Below are positions 10,347-18,351 of a stretch of DNA of 64,000 nt, in pieces (positions within the stretch are counted from its first letter, which is position 1; every line of letters begins with the position of its first letter). Source of the DNA: Sulfurimonas hydrogeniphila (lineage in GTDB: Bacteria; Campylobacterota; Campylobacteria; Campylobacterales; Sulfurimonadaceae); contig NZ_CP035534.1 in the NCBI RefSeq assembly GCF_009068765.1, forward strand, positions 372,001 to 436,000, written 5' to 3'. A model generated the notes under the pieces. The model was not told the DNA's origin, made no database searches, and was given only the letters and a program-made list of their open reading frames with translations. The position numbers were made by a program, and so were the translations under genes.

Positions 10347-10733
10347 TTATCCTTTTGCTAAATGCCAGGTTTTGCTCATCAAGTATATGCTTAAAATCAA
10401 GATAGTAATGGAGAGCATTTTCTTTGAAGACATCATATTTTTTTTATTATTCAGTATAAGAATCGTATGGTTTTTGTAGATATTATAGGCAAGAAGTGGT
10501 GATGTTTTATAAAGTTCATTAAATATTACAAAATCTATTTTATGATTTAGTTCCGTCTCAAGGCTTGCGATAATATCACCCATCTCAAACAAATTGAGTT
10601 CACGGCTTGTTTGCACTGCAATATCCATGTCACTCATGTTGTGCTGGGTATTTGTTGCATACGACCCAAAGAGTAATGCATTTTCGACAGTGTCATATCT
10701 TTGTAAAATACGCTTTATTTGATTTATATCCAT
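10347..10733 (-). CDS. mntA: MntA-like nucleotidyltransferase antitoxin, C-terminus frameshifted
   Basis: The N-terminal part is a minimal nucleotidyltransferase with GSYATN and SDMDIAV (the GSx10DxD catalytic pattern, residues about 23-40). This family modifies and neutralises HEPN toxins. After an eight-A run (10438-10445) the reading frame becomes unlike the family. The -1 frame instead reads VFKENALHYYLDFKHILDEQ, the expected MntA tail, and would stop at 10312 inside hepT. One added A restores it. Either the assembly lacks one base, the antitoxin is truncated, or slippage makes the full form. The N-terminal identity is firm; the functional state is open. Confidence 0.82.
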   Translation of the reverse strand: MDINQIKRILQRYDTVENALLFGSYATNTQHNMSDMDIAVQTSRELNLFEMGDIIASLETELNHKIDFVIFNELYKTSPLLAYNIYKNHTILILNNKKNMMSSKKMLSITILILSIYLMSKTWHLAKG

Positions 10734-10847
10734 CTTGTTGAACCTTTTATTTATTTATTATAACACATAAATTTTTTTAGTTTAATCCCTATTATATAAC
10801 TTTTGGATAAAATAACATTCAATTTAATTTAATTAGGATATTTTCAT

Positions 10848-11585
10848 ATGAAATCAAAATTCTCTTTTGTATTTGCTCTCTCTTTTATCATTTTATTTGC
10901 TTCGTGTTCAAAAGAGGTGGAGGAATACAACAAGCCGGCTGTTTACTGGTATGGCAAAATTGTGGAGTCTATTTCATCCGGAAATATTGACAAAGCGGAT
11001 GACTATTATTCCTCTTTACAGGGGGAACATATCGGGTCACCTCTTTTGCCTGAGGCAACCATGATTCTTGCAATTGCGCATATGCACAATGAAGAGTATC
11101 TGCTTACTGAACACTTTTTAAATGAATATGTCAGAAGATATGCAAATGCCAATGAGAGAGAGTTCGCGGAATTTTTAAAGATTAAAGCAAAATATATGGC
11201 CCTTCCAAATCCAAGACGTGATCAAGGGCTTATACTTGAGGCCATAAAAAATGCAAAAACATTCAAGCAAAATTATCCGCACTCTATGTACTACTCTTTG
11301 GTGGATACGATGCTGACAAATTTATATCTTGCTGATGCCTCTTTAAACAAGGAAATTGTCGATTTGTATACCAGGTTAGACAAGCCGGAATCGGCAGCAT
11401 ATTATCGCACCTTAAGAGTAGACCCGTGGATAAAATGGGATGAAGTTGAGCGTGCAAAAATACCATGGTACAGAGAAATATTTGAAGGAGACGGTACATC
11501 CAGCTGGTATGCTTTTATGATTCCGGATACACAGAGTGTCGTCTCTAGAAATACAGTTAAATCAGACAATAATAAAACAAAATAA
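10848..11585 (+). CDS. bamD: BamD-like outer membrane assembly lipoprotein
   Basis: BamD is the essential lipoprotein of the BAM complex, which inserts beta-barrel proteins into the outer membrane. The 245-residue protein has a signal peptide with a lipobox (LFASC, cysteine near residue 20), followed by helical TPR-like repeats starting KPAVYWYGKIVESISSG, typical of BamD. It lies just upstream of lon on the same strand with an 18-base gap, an order also seen in Helicobacter. AGGA precedes the ATG. Confidence 0.85.
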   Translation: MKSKFSFVFALSFIILFASCSKEVEEYNKPAVYWYGKIVESISSGNIDKADDYYSSLQGEHIGSPLLPEATMILAIAHMHNEEYLLTEHFLNEYVRRYANANEREFAEFLKIKAKYMALPNPRRDQGLILEAIKNAKTFKQNYPHSMYYSLVDTMLTNLYLADASLNKEIVDLYTRLDKPESAAYYRTLRVDPWIKWDEVERAKIPWYREIFEGDGTSSWYAFMIPDTQSVVSRNTVKSDNNKTK

Positions 11586-11603
11586 TATAAGGAAACTATA
11601 TTT

Positions 11604-14021
11604 ATGAAATTAAGCAACTACGGAGAATTTCCTGCTGACATCCCGGTGATAGCAGAAGATGAACTTTTTTTATATCCTTTTATGATTTCACCGCTTTTTT
11701 TAAGTGATGAAAAAAATATTAAGGCGGCAACAAAGGCCATTGAAAACAATTCTTTGGTGATAGTCTGCCCGACTAAGCCAGGACATGAAGGTGAAAGAGA
11801 GTATGACGCACTGTATGACGCAGGTGTGGTAGGTTCAATTATGCGAAAGGTTTCGCTTCCTGACGGACGGGTCAAAGTACTTTTTCAAGGGCTTGCCCGT
11901 GCAAAATCTTTATATAAAGTTGCAGAAGATCCGCTTATAGCCCATGTAGACGTGATGCAGTCAACAGAGGTTGATTCTTTAAAAATTGATGCAATACTTG
12001 AAGTCGTGCGTGAAAAAGTGAGAGCTTTGGCTGCTGTAAGTAACTATTTCCCGCCCGATCTACTGCGAACTATAGAAGAAAATCATGATCACAACCGTAT
12101 CATTGATCTGATATGTTCAACAGTAAAACTCAAAAAAGAGCAGGCTTATAAGCTTTTTGTAGAAACTGATACAGAAAAAAGATTTTTGGATCTTATCGAT
12201 CTGTTGATTGATGAGATAGAGGCAAACAAGCTTCAGCGCGAAATTCGTTCAAAAGTACATACACATATAGAAAAAGTCAACAAAGAGTACTTCTTAAAAG
12301 AGCAGCTCAAACAGATTCAAAAAGAACTCGGAACGGACACATCCCGAGAAGAAGAGATAGAAGAGTACAGAAAAAAGCTTGAAGCCAAAAAAGAAAAAAT
12401 GGGAGAAGATGCCTACAAAGAGATAAGCAAACAGCTTGAACGATTTGCACGTATGCACCCGGATTCTTCGGATGCTTCTATGACGCAGACATATCTTGAC
12501 TGGGCTTTGGATCTTCCTTTTGGCGATTTGGCAAAAAAACCGCTTCGCATAGAGAGTGTGGAAGAACAGCTCAACAAAGACCATTTTTCGCTAAAAAAAC
12601 CAAAAGAGAGAATCGTAGAGTATTTTGCAGTAAAAGAACTGCTTGAACTTCGTGGTGTCTCAGCGAAAAAAAGTGCTGGAGCGATATTGTGTTTTTCCGG
12701 CCCTCCGGGTGTCGGAAAAACCTCTCTTGCCAACTCTATAGCAACAGCACTCAAACGTCCGCTTATCAGAATAGCACTGGGCGGTCTTGAAGATGTGAAT
12801 GAATTGCGCGGACATCGCCGTACTTATGTTGGGGCTATGCCGGGACGTATAGCACAGGGGCTTATAGATGCGAAAAAAATGAATCCTGTGATAGTGCTTG
12901 ATGAGATCGATAAAATTACCCGCTCACAAAGAGGGGACCCGACAGCGGCTCTTTTAGAGATTTTGGATCCTGAACAAAACAGCGAGTTTCGCGATTATTA
13001 TCTGAATTTTGATTTGGATCTGAGTAATGTGATTTTTATAGCAACAGCAAATGATGTCGGGCGTATTCCTGCTCCTTTGCGTGACAGAATGGAATTTATC
13101 ACCTTAAGTTCATATACACCGCAGGAAAAGTTTGAGATAGCCCGTCGTTATCTGTTGCCGCAGGAGATTAAAAAACACGGACTCAAAAAATCTGAACTCA
13201 GTATTTCAAAACCGGCGTTAAAAGAGCTGATACACAGTTATACACGTGAAGCAGGTGTGAGAAATTTACGCCGCCGTATAGCTGAAATGGCGAGAAAAGC
13301 AGCTATGGAACTGCTAAAACACAAAAATGTTGCAAAAGTATCAGTGACACTGAAAAACTTAAAACAGTTTTTTGATAAAAGTGTCTTTGAGATTGAAAAA
13401 ACAGACAAAGTTCCTGTTATCGGTGTAGTCAACGGCCTGGCATGGACAGCAGTAGGCGGAGATGTTTTACGAATAGAGAGTATCCGCATCAAAGGCAAAG
13501 GCAATCTGCAGCTTACAGGCAGTCTTGGTGATGTTATGAAAGAGTCTGCAAGAATTGCCATGAGTGTTGTAAAAACACTTATAGACAAACGCAAGCTGAG
13601 AATTTCTCAAGACAATATTCCGCTTACTTTTAAAGAAAAAGAAGAAATTATAGAAGTTGATCCAAGCGAAGTATATAAACGGTATGATTTACATGTACAT
13701 GTACCGGACGGCGCAACGCCAAAAGACGGACCGAGTGCAGGTATAGCTATGGTAACAGTTATATCTTCCATACTCGGCTCCTATAAAGTACGTTCAGATG
13801 TCGCCATGACAGGAGAAGTTTCATTAACAGGGGATGTCCTGCCGATTGGCGGATTAAAAGAGAAGCTTATAGCTGCATATAAAGCAGATATGACTAAAGC
13901 TTTGATTCCTGTAAAAAATTATGAAAGAGATTTGGAAGATATTCCAAAAGAAGTAAGAGAAGCACTTGAGATTGTACCGGTCAAACGGGTAGAAGAGGTA
14001 TTAAAACAGGTTCTTGTGTAG
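11604..14021 (+). CDS. lon: ATP-dependent protease La (Lon)
   Basis: Lon degrades misfolded and regulatory proteins in the cytoplasm. The 805-residue protein has the N-terminal substrate domain (about 1-200), a coiled linker, an AAA+ module with Walker A GPPGVGKT near residue 366 and Walker B VIVLDEIDK, and a C-terminal protease domain with the catalytic serine in DGPSAGIAM (near 709) and the lysine in IGGLKEKL (near 751). The length is normal. AAGGA precedes the ATG. Confidence 0.98.
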   Translation: MKLSNYGEFPADIPVIAEDELFLYPFMISPLFLSDEKNIKAATKAIENNSLVIVCPTKPGHEGEREYDALYDAGVVGSIMRKVSLPDGRVKVLFQGLARAKSLYKVAEDPLIAHVDVMQSTEVDSLKIDAILEVVREKVRALAAVSNYFPPDLLRTIEENHDHNRIIDLICSTVKLKKEQAYKLFVETDTEKRFLDLIDLLIDEIEANKLQREIRSKVHTHIEKVNKEYFLKEQLKQIQKELGTDTSREEEIEEYRKKLEAKKEKMGEDAYKEISKQLERFARMHPDSSDASMTQTYLDWALDLPFGDLAKKPLRIESVEEQLNKDHFSLKKPKERIVEYFAVKELLELRGVSAKKSAGAILCFSGPPGVGKTSLANSIATALKRPLIRIALGGLEDVNELRGHRRTYVGAMPGRIAQGLIDAKKMNPVIVLDEIDKITRSQRGDPTAALLEILDPEQNSEFRDYYLNFDLDLSNVIFIATANDVGRIPAPLRDRMEFITLSSYTPQEKFEIARRYLLPQEIKKHGLKKSELSISKPALKELIHSYTREAGVRNLRRRIAEMARKAAMELLKHKNVAKVSVTLKNLKQFFDKSVFEIEKTDKVPVIGVVNGLAWTAVGGDVLRIESIRIKGKGNLQLTGSLGDVMKESARIAMSVVKTLIDKRKLRISQDNIPLTFKEKEEIIEVDPSEVYKRYDLHVHVPDGATPKDGPSAGIAMVTVISSILGSYKVRSDVAMTGEVSLTGDVLPIGGLKEKLIAAYKADMTKALIPVKNYERDLEDIPKEVREALEIVPVKRVEEVLKQVLV

Positions 14022-14113
14022 AACCTGAAAAATCCAAATTTATAATTACATGTAACGATACGCCCTTTTTGAATGTTTGTTTATTTGTTATAATGTTTAA
14101 AAAGAGAAATATA

Positions 14114-14566
14114 ATGCTGAGAATATATATAGACGGCGATGCCTTTCCTAACCTCTTAAAACCGATTATTTTTCGTCAAATAGAAAAGTACGGCATAAAA
14201 ACCTGTGTGTTTGCAAATAAAAAAATCAATATTGGAAAATCAAAAAATATAGAGTATGTCATTGTAGATGCAGGTGCAGATGAGGCTGACAATAAAATTG
14301 TACAAAAAGTACATTCGGGGGATTTGGTTATCACTGCAGATATTCCCTTGGCGGACAGAGTTATAGATAAGAATGCCCATGCAATAGATCACAGAGGCGA
14401 ACTTTACAGCAAAGACAACATCAAACAGTATCTTGCAATGCGGAATCTCATGGAGAATATCAGAGAAATGGGAGAGATGACGCAAGGTCCGAAGCCTTTT
14501 GGTTCAAAAGATGCCGAACTTTTTGCAAATCAGTTAAACATGTTTTTGCAAAAACATATGCGATGA
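14114..14566 (+). CDS. UPF0178 (YaiI/YqxD, DUF188) family protein
   Basis: A 150-residue protein matching the UPF0178 pattern: IYIDGDAFP at the N-terminus, DAGADEADNKIV, SGDLVITADIPLA, DHRGELY, and a C-terminal GPKPFGSKDAELFANQL. The aspartates suggest a PIN-like metal-binding fold, but the family's function is not established. An upstream in-frame start at 14069 adds 15 residues not expected in the family, so the ATG at 14114 (GAGAAAT upstream) is chosen. Confidence 0.88.
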   Translation: MLRIYIDGDAFPNLLKPIIFRQIEKYGIKTCVFANKKINIGKSKNIEYVIVDAGADEADNKIVQKVHSGDLVITADIPLADRVIDKNAHAIDHRGELYSKDNIKQYLAMRNLMENIREMGEMTQGPKPFGSKDAELFANQLNMFLQKHMR

Positions 14567-14573
14567 CACTCTT

Positions 14574-14831
14574 TTAGATTTCGTCATTTTTCCAGGAACA
14601 AACGGCATCATTTAAACTTTCAAATCCACTTTCTTTGCCGATAATGAAAATTTCATCAAAAACATAACAGGTGACTCGTGTATTTGGTTCAAGCAAGAAT
14701 ACGGCATATTCTTCATTCTCTTTTTGATTGACAGATAAAACACGCATGTCATCAACTATATCTCCAACCTGTGGCGTTACATCAAACTCAACATTAAGTA
14801 ATTTTTTGCCGTCGCTACTGTAGATTGCCAT
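14574..14831 (-). CDS. Conserved hypothetical protein, 85 aa
   Basis: An acidic protein of 85 residues beginning MAIYSSDGKKLLNVEFDVTP. I do not recognise a family; it is probably a small cytoplasmic beta-rich protein with two cysteines. The start at 14831 has AGAGG upstream and is preferred to a longer in-frame start at 14894, which would run through the palindromic promoter region. It is divergent from the phosphatase gene across the 41-base inverted repeat at 14850-14890. Confidence 0.7.
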   Translation of the reverse strand: MAIYSSDGKKLLNVEFDVTPQVGDIVDDMRVLSVNQKENEEYAVFLLEPNTRVTCYVFDEIFIIGKESGFESLNDAVCSWKNDEI

Positions 14832-14849
14832 GATTGCCTCTATTTTTTT

Positions 14850-14890
14850 GTATAATAAGTATTGCTTTAAAATAGCAATACTTATTATAC
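14850..14890. promoter_or_regulatory. Perfect 17-bp inverted repeat with divergent -10 boxes
   Basis: GTATAATAAGTATTGCT at 14850-14866 and its exact complement at 14874-14890 flank TTAAAAT. Each arm contains TATAAT reading outward or inward on its own strand, so this small region can hold a -10 box for both divergent genes. It may be a shared promoter-operator bound by a dimeric regulator, or a strong hairpin in either transcript. Confidence 0.6.
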
Positions 14891-14908
14891 TCAAAGAATA
14901 GGAAATAT

Positions 14909-15364
14909 ATGAAATCCGTTATATTTGTATGTCTTGGCAATATCTGCCGTTCCCCGTTGGCAGAGGGGATTGCCAAAAAAATAGCACAAGAACATAAAAT
15001 AGATATAAAAATAGACTCTGCAGGGACAGGAGACTGGCATATCGGCGAACCCCCATGTGAGGGTTCAATCAAGGTGGCACAAATGCACGGCATAGATATC
15101 AGCCATCTTAGAGCGAGACAGTTTACAAAAGAAGATATTGATTTATATGAGTTGATAGTTGTACTTGATGAAAACAACAGGCTGCATGTCAAGAAACTGG
15201 GTGCCAAAAATATAGAAAAGCTGGGATGCTTCGCATTTAATTGTCAGGATGTTCCGGATCCGTATTTTTTTGACGGATTTGACGGATTTTTAGAAGTCTA
15301 CAAAATGATAGAAGTTTGTGTAAATAATCTTTTTAGTGTAAAATTACTTCAAGAGGAAAAATAA
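14909..15364 (+). CDS. Low molecular weight protein-tyrosine phosphatase
   Basis: A 151-residue cytoplasmic phosphatase of the LMW-PTP fold. The P-loop CLGNICRS starts at residue 8 (nucleophile Cys8, Arg14) and the general acid is in DPYF near residue 116. Such enzymes dephosphorylate tyrosine on proteins, often linked to capsule control, or act on arsenate when related to ArsC; the sequence here fits the phosphatase branch. The stop overlaps the start of cysK (TAATG), so the two are co-translated. AGGA precedes the ATG. Confidence 0.93.
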   Translation: MKSVIFVCLGNICRSPLAEGIAKKIAQEHKIDIKIDSAGTGDWHIGEPPCEGSIKVAQMHGIDISHLRARQFTKEDIDLYELIVVLDENNRLHVKKLGAKNIEKLGCFAFNCQDVPDPYFFDGFDGFLEVYKMIEVCVNNLFSVKLLQEEK

Positions 15365-16287
15365 TGAAAATTGCAAAAAATATAACTGAATTAGTAGGCA
15401 ACACGCCATTGGTAAGGCTGAATGAGGCATCAAAGCTGACAGGTGCCACGATATTGGGAAAATGTGAGTTTATGAATCCGACAAGTTCGGTCAAAGACAG
15501 AATAGGATTCAATATGATCCGCAGGGGTATAGAATCAGGACGTATTCAAGCAAATACAACGATTATTGAACCTACAAGCGGAAATACAGGAATTGCTCTG
15601 GCAGCCAACTGTGCAGCTCAAAATTTAAAACTTATTTTAACTATGCCTGAGTCTATGAGTGTAGAGAGAAGAAACCTGCTCAAGGCTTTAGGCGCTGAAC
15701 TGGTACTGACTCCGGCTGCAAAAGGGATGAACGGAGCCATTCAAAAAGCACTGGAAATTCAGGAAAATACACCGGACTCTATAATCTTACAACAGTTTGA
15801 AAATCCGGCAAATCCGGAGATACATGAAATCACAACGGCACAGGAAATCCTCCGTGATACAGAGCAAAATCTGGATGCTTTTGTGGCAGCTGTAGGGACG
15901 GGAGGAACGCTTAGCGGAACTTCGAAGGTCTTGAAAGAACATATTGCAGATATTGCTGTTTTTGCAGTAGAGCCTGAAGCTTCGGCAATTCTCTCAGGAG
16001 AGAGCCCGGCTCCACATAAAATTCAGGGAATAGGCGCAGGTTTTGTTCCTGCAATTTTAGATACCTCCTGTTACAGTGAAGTGATAAAAGTGAGTAATGA
16101 AGATGCCATAGCAACAGCCAGAATGTTGGCAAAAAAAGAGGGATTGCTTGTAGGTATATCTTCAGGAGCAAATGTATATGCTGCTATGCAGGTGGCTTCA
16201 CGGGAGGAATTCAAAGGCAAAACGATTGTGACCGTTTTATGTGACACGGGAGAAAGGTACTTAAGTACAGAACTTTTCAGTGAATAA
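15364..16287 (+). CDS. cysK: Cysteine synthase (O-acetylserine sulfhydrylase)
   Basis: A PLP enzyme that makes cysteine from O-acetylserine and sulfide. The 307-residue protein has the PLP lysine in NPTSSVKDRIGF (Lys44), the substrate loop PTSGNTGIALA near residue 70, and the phosphate-binding GTGGTLSG near 178. The length is typical. It is translationally coupled to the phosphatase upstream, and the next gene starts inside its 3' end. Confidence 0.96.
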   Translation: MKIAKNITELVGNTPLVRLNEASKLTGATILGKCEFMNPTSSVKDRIGFNMIRRGIESGRIQANTTIIEPTSGNTGIALAANCAAQNLKLILTMPESMSVERRNLLKALGAELVLTPAAKGMNGAIQKALEIQENTPDSIILQQFENPANPEIHEITTAQEILRDTEQNLDAFVAAVGTGGTLSGTSKVLKEHIADIAVFAVEPEASAILSGESPAPHKIQGIGAGFVPAILDTSCYSEVIKVSNEDAIATARMLAKKEGLLVGISSGANVYAAMQVASREEFKGKTIVTVLCDTGERYLSTELFSE

Positions 16288-16861
16288 AATTCAATATTTA
16301 GAAACAATCAAAGCAGTTGATGCAAAACTGTTTCATCTTGCATACCATCAAAAACGGCTTGAGAAAACAGTTGGGTATTCCGGCATTATACTACAAGATA
16401 TTTTACATCCTCCCGCATCAGGATTTTTCCGGTGCAGGGTTGTATATGATGGCGAAGAGTACAGCATCACATACCATCAGTATAAAAAAAAGAGTATTCA
16501 AACCCTGAAACTTGTTTTTGATAATGAGATAGAGTATTGTAAAAAATATTATGACAGAAGCAAAATAGAGAAGCTGCTGGAAAAAAAATCTTTTTGTGAT
16601 GACATACTTATTGTAAAAAATTCTCTTATTACAGATACATCCATTGCCAATATCGCTTTTAAATATAAAGATGAATGGATAACACCAAAAAGCCCTTTGC
16701 TTGAAGGAACGACCAGAGCAAGGTTGCTCGAGAGCGGGAAAATCAGAGAAGATGATATATCTGTAGAGGATTTAAATCATTTCGAACAGGTTGCACTGAT
16801 GAATGCTATGATAGATTTTGATATAATACCAAATGAAAACATAAGGGATATAATTTGTTAG
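16280..16861 (+). CDS. Aminotransferase class IV family protein (PabC-like)
   Basis: A 193-residue protein resembling class IV PLP enzymes such as 4-amino-4-deoxychorismate lyase. It has the CKKYYDR segment, which likely carries the PLP lysine, then FCDDILIVKN, TDTSIANIAF and a TPKSPLLEGTTRARLLE block. It is shorter than PabC of E. coli. The likely role is folate (p-aminobenzoate) synthesis, but substrate cannot be settled from sequence. The start is GTG overlapping cysK by eight bases. Confidence 0.8.
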   Translation: MNKIQYLETIKAVDAKLFHLAYHQKRLEKTVGYSGIILQDILHPPASGFFRCRVVYDGEEYSITYHQYKKKSIQTLKLVFDNEIEYCKKYYDRSKIEKLLEKKSFCDDILIVKNSLITDTSIANIAFKYKDEWITPKSPLLEGTTRARLLESGKIREDDISVEDLNHFEQVALMNAMIDFDIIPNENIRDIIC

Positions 16862-17313
16862 AAAATATAATACAAGACAGAGATTTTGCACACTTAATGA
16901 AAAAAAATATTCAGGAGTTGATTGTTCTGCTGTTTGAAAAAGAGCAGAATTTCGGTATTTTATGTAAAATCGAAGATGTGAGTTTTGCACCGGCACTACC
17001 GGAAAGTATAAACGCTGAGTTTCGTCCGTTGACACTTTTCTTTTTAGCAGGATATACATTTGAGACTGCCAGAATAGAGGATGATATTTTAATTTTTGAG
17101 GCAGGTTTTGGTAGTGAAAATTTTGGAAGTGTTGTACATGTACCCTTGCTGAGTATTTTACAGATTATTATCGATGAAACTCCGGTTTTGATTAATATAT
17201 CTGCATATAAAGAGGAAACAAAGAAACAAGAAGCTGATATAGACGAAAGCGGAGTGAAAAACTCCATGGCATCTTTTCTCTCAAATCCGGAAAACTCCAA
17301 GTTTATAAAATAA
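16855..17313 (+). CDS. Conserved hypothetical protein, weak SspB resemblance
   Basis: A 152-residue acidic protein started by TTG 16855 (AGGGAT upstream), overlapping the previous stop. The middle segment (DDILIFEAGFGSENFGSVVH) recalls the SspB core of ClpXP adaptors, where a short beta segment is followed by FGG and a VPLxAVLxI helix. This is a pattern impression, not a secure assignment. The charged C-terminal tail is probably flexible. It is co-transcribed with cysK and the aminotransferase. Confidence 0.75.
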   Translation: MLENIIQDRDFAHLMKKNIQELIVLLFEKEQNFGILCKIEDVSFAPALPESINAEFRPLTLFFLAGYTFETARIEDDILIFEAGFGSENFGSVVHVPLLSILQIIIDETPVLINISAYKEETKKQEADIDESGVKNSMASFLSNPENSKFIK

Positions 17314-17321
17314 GACGCTAT

Positions 17322-18224
17322 CTACACTCTGTTAAGCGAGAGCAGATAATTGACTACGTTGTCTACAAAAGCATCATGTTTTCTGTCTTTGAGATAGGCT
17401 ATGTAAAAACTTCTTGTAATTTTATGGTTTTTTAGTCTGGCTTCATAAAGTTGGCCGTTTTCGATTTCTGACTTGATGACATGACGGGACATAATAGAGA
17501 CAAGAGGTCGTTCTGCATTCTTGTCTGCATGTAAAATAGACTCCTTGATGGAAGTCGGACTGGCAAGAACACCGATAACATTGAAATTATTACACTGCAC
17601 TCCCATCTCTTCAAAAACTTCTGATGTCAGTTTTCTTGTGTGGGAGTCCTCATTGCGACAAATCCAGTCGAAATCGAGTAAATCATCTGCACTGAGATGT
17701 TTTTTCATCGGCTGGTTTGAAAAAACGACCAATTCATCTTCCACCCATTCTCTGTAAATGACACCATCTCTGAAAACAGGAGATTCGATGAGTGCGACAT
17801 CTATTTTTTTATCTTCAAGCTGGTCAATAATGTTTGAAGAGAGATCCACATTCATAAAAACTTCATTGTTGATGCGTTTTTTTATTTCACTGAGATAATT
17901 CGGAAGCACATAATTACCGATTGCAAAAGAAGAACCCATGACAAAAGTGAACTCTTTGTTGATTATTTTTAACAACTCTTTTTCACTGCTGTGTATAGCT
18001 TTTTCAAGTCTTAAAGCGATTCTGTAGAGATCTTCACCCTCTTTTGTGAGGATAATTCCGTTTTTCTTTCTATCAACTATTTTTGTATCAAGATAATCTT
18101 CAATGAACTTGATTTGCTGCGTGACAGCGGGCTGGGAAATCCCAAGTTTTGCTGATGCTTTAGAGAAGCTTTTCTCTTTTATAACCATCAAAAAAGTATG
18201 TAATTTCGCAAAATCTTTTAACAT
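17322..18224 (-). CDS. LysR-family transcriptional regulator
   Basis: A 300-residue regulator. The N-terminal winged helix-turn-helix (FSKASAKLGISQPAVTQQIK, about residues 18-37) is typical LysR, followed by an inducer-binding domain with LVSIMSRHVI near the C-terminus. The start ATG at 18222-18224 has AGGA upstream; a longer in-frame start at 18245 lacks a good site. Its target is unknown. It is divergent from the helicase gene and converges on the cysK operon, so sulfur or general metabolic control is possible. Confidence 0.9.
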   Translation of the reverse strand: MLKDFAKLHTFLMVIKEKSFSKASAKLGISQPAVTQQIKFIEDYLDTKIVDRKKNGIILTKEGEDLYRIALRLEKAIHSSEKELLKIINKEFTFVMGSSFAIGNYVLPNYLSEIKKRINNEVFMNVDLSSNIIDQLEDKKIDVALIESPVFRDGVIYREWVEDELVVFSNQPMKKHLSADDLLDFDWICRNEDSHTRKLTSEVFEEMGVQCNNFNVIGVLASPTSIKESILHADKNAERPLVSIMSRHVIKSEIENGQLYEARLKNHKITRSFYIAYLKDRKHDAFVDNVVNYLLSLNRV

Positions 18225-18351
18225 AATAATTCCTATAAGTATCAATAATAGTAAAATTATAACTCATAATTATAATTATTGCAATAGTTTTGTAATAATT
18301 TATGACATTTTAGCTATAATAAGTAGAAATACAACTTAGTAGTGAACATAT

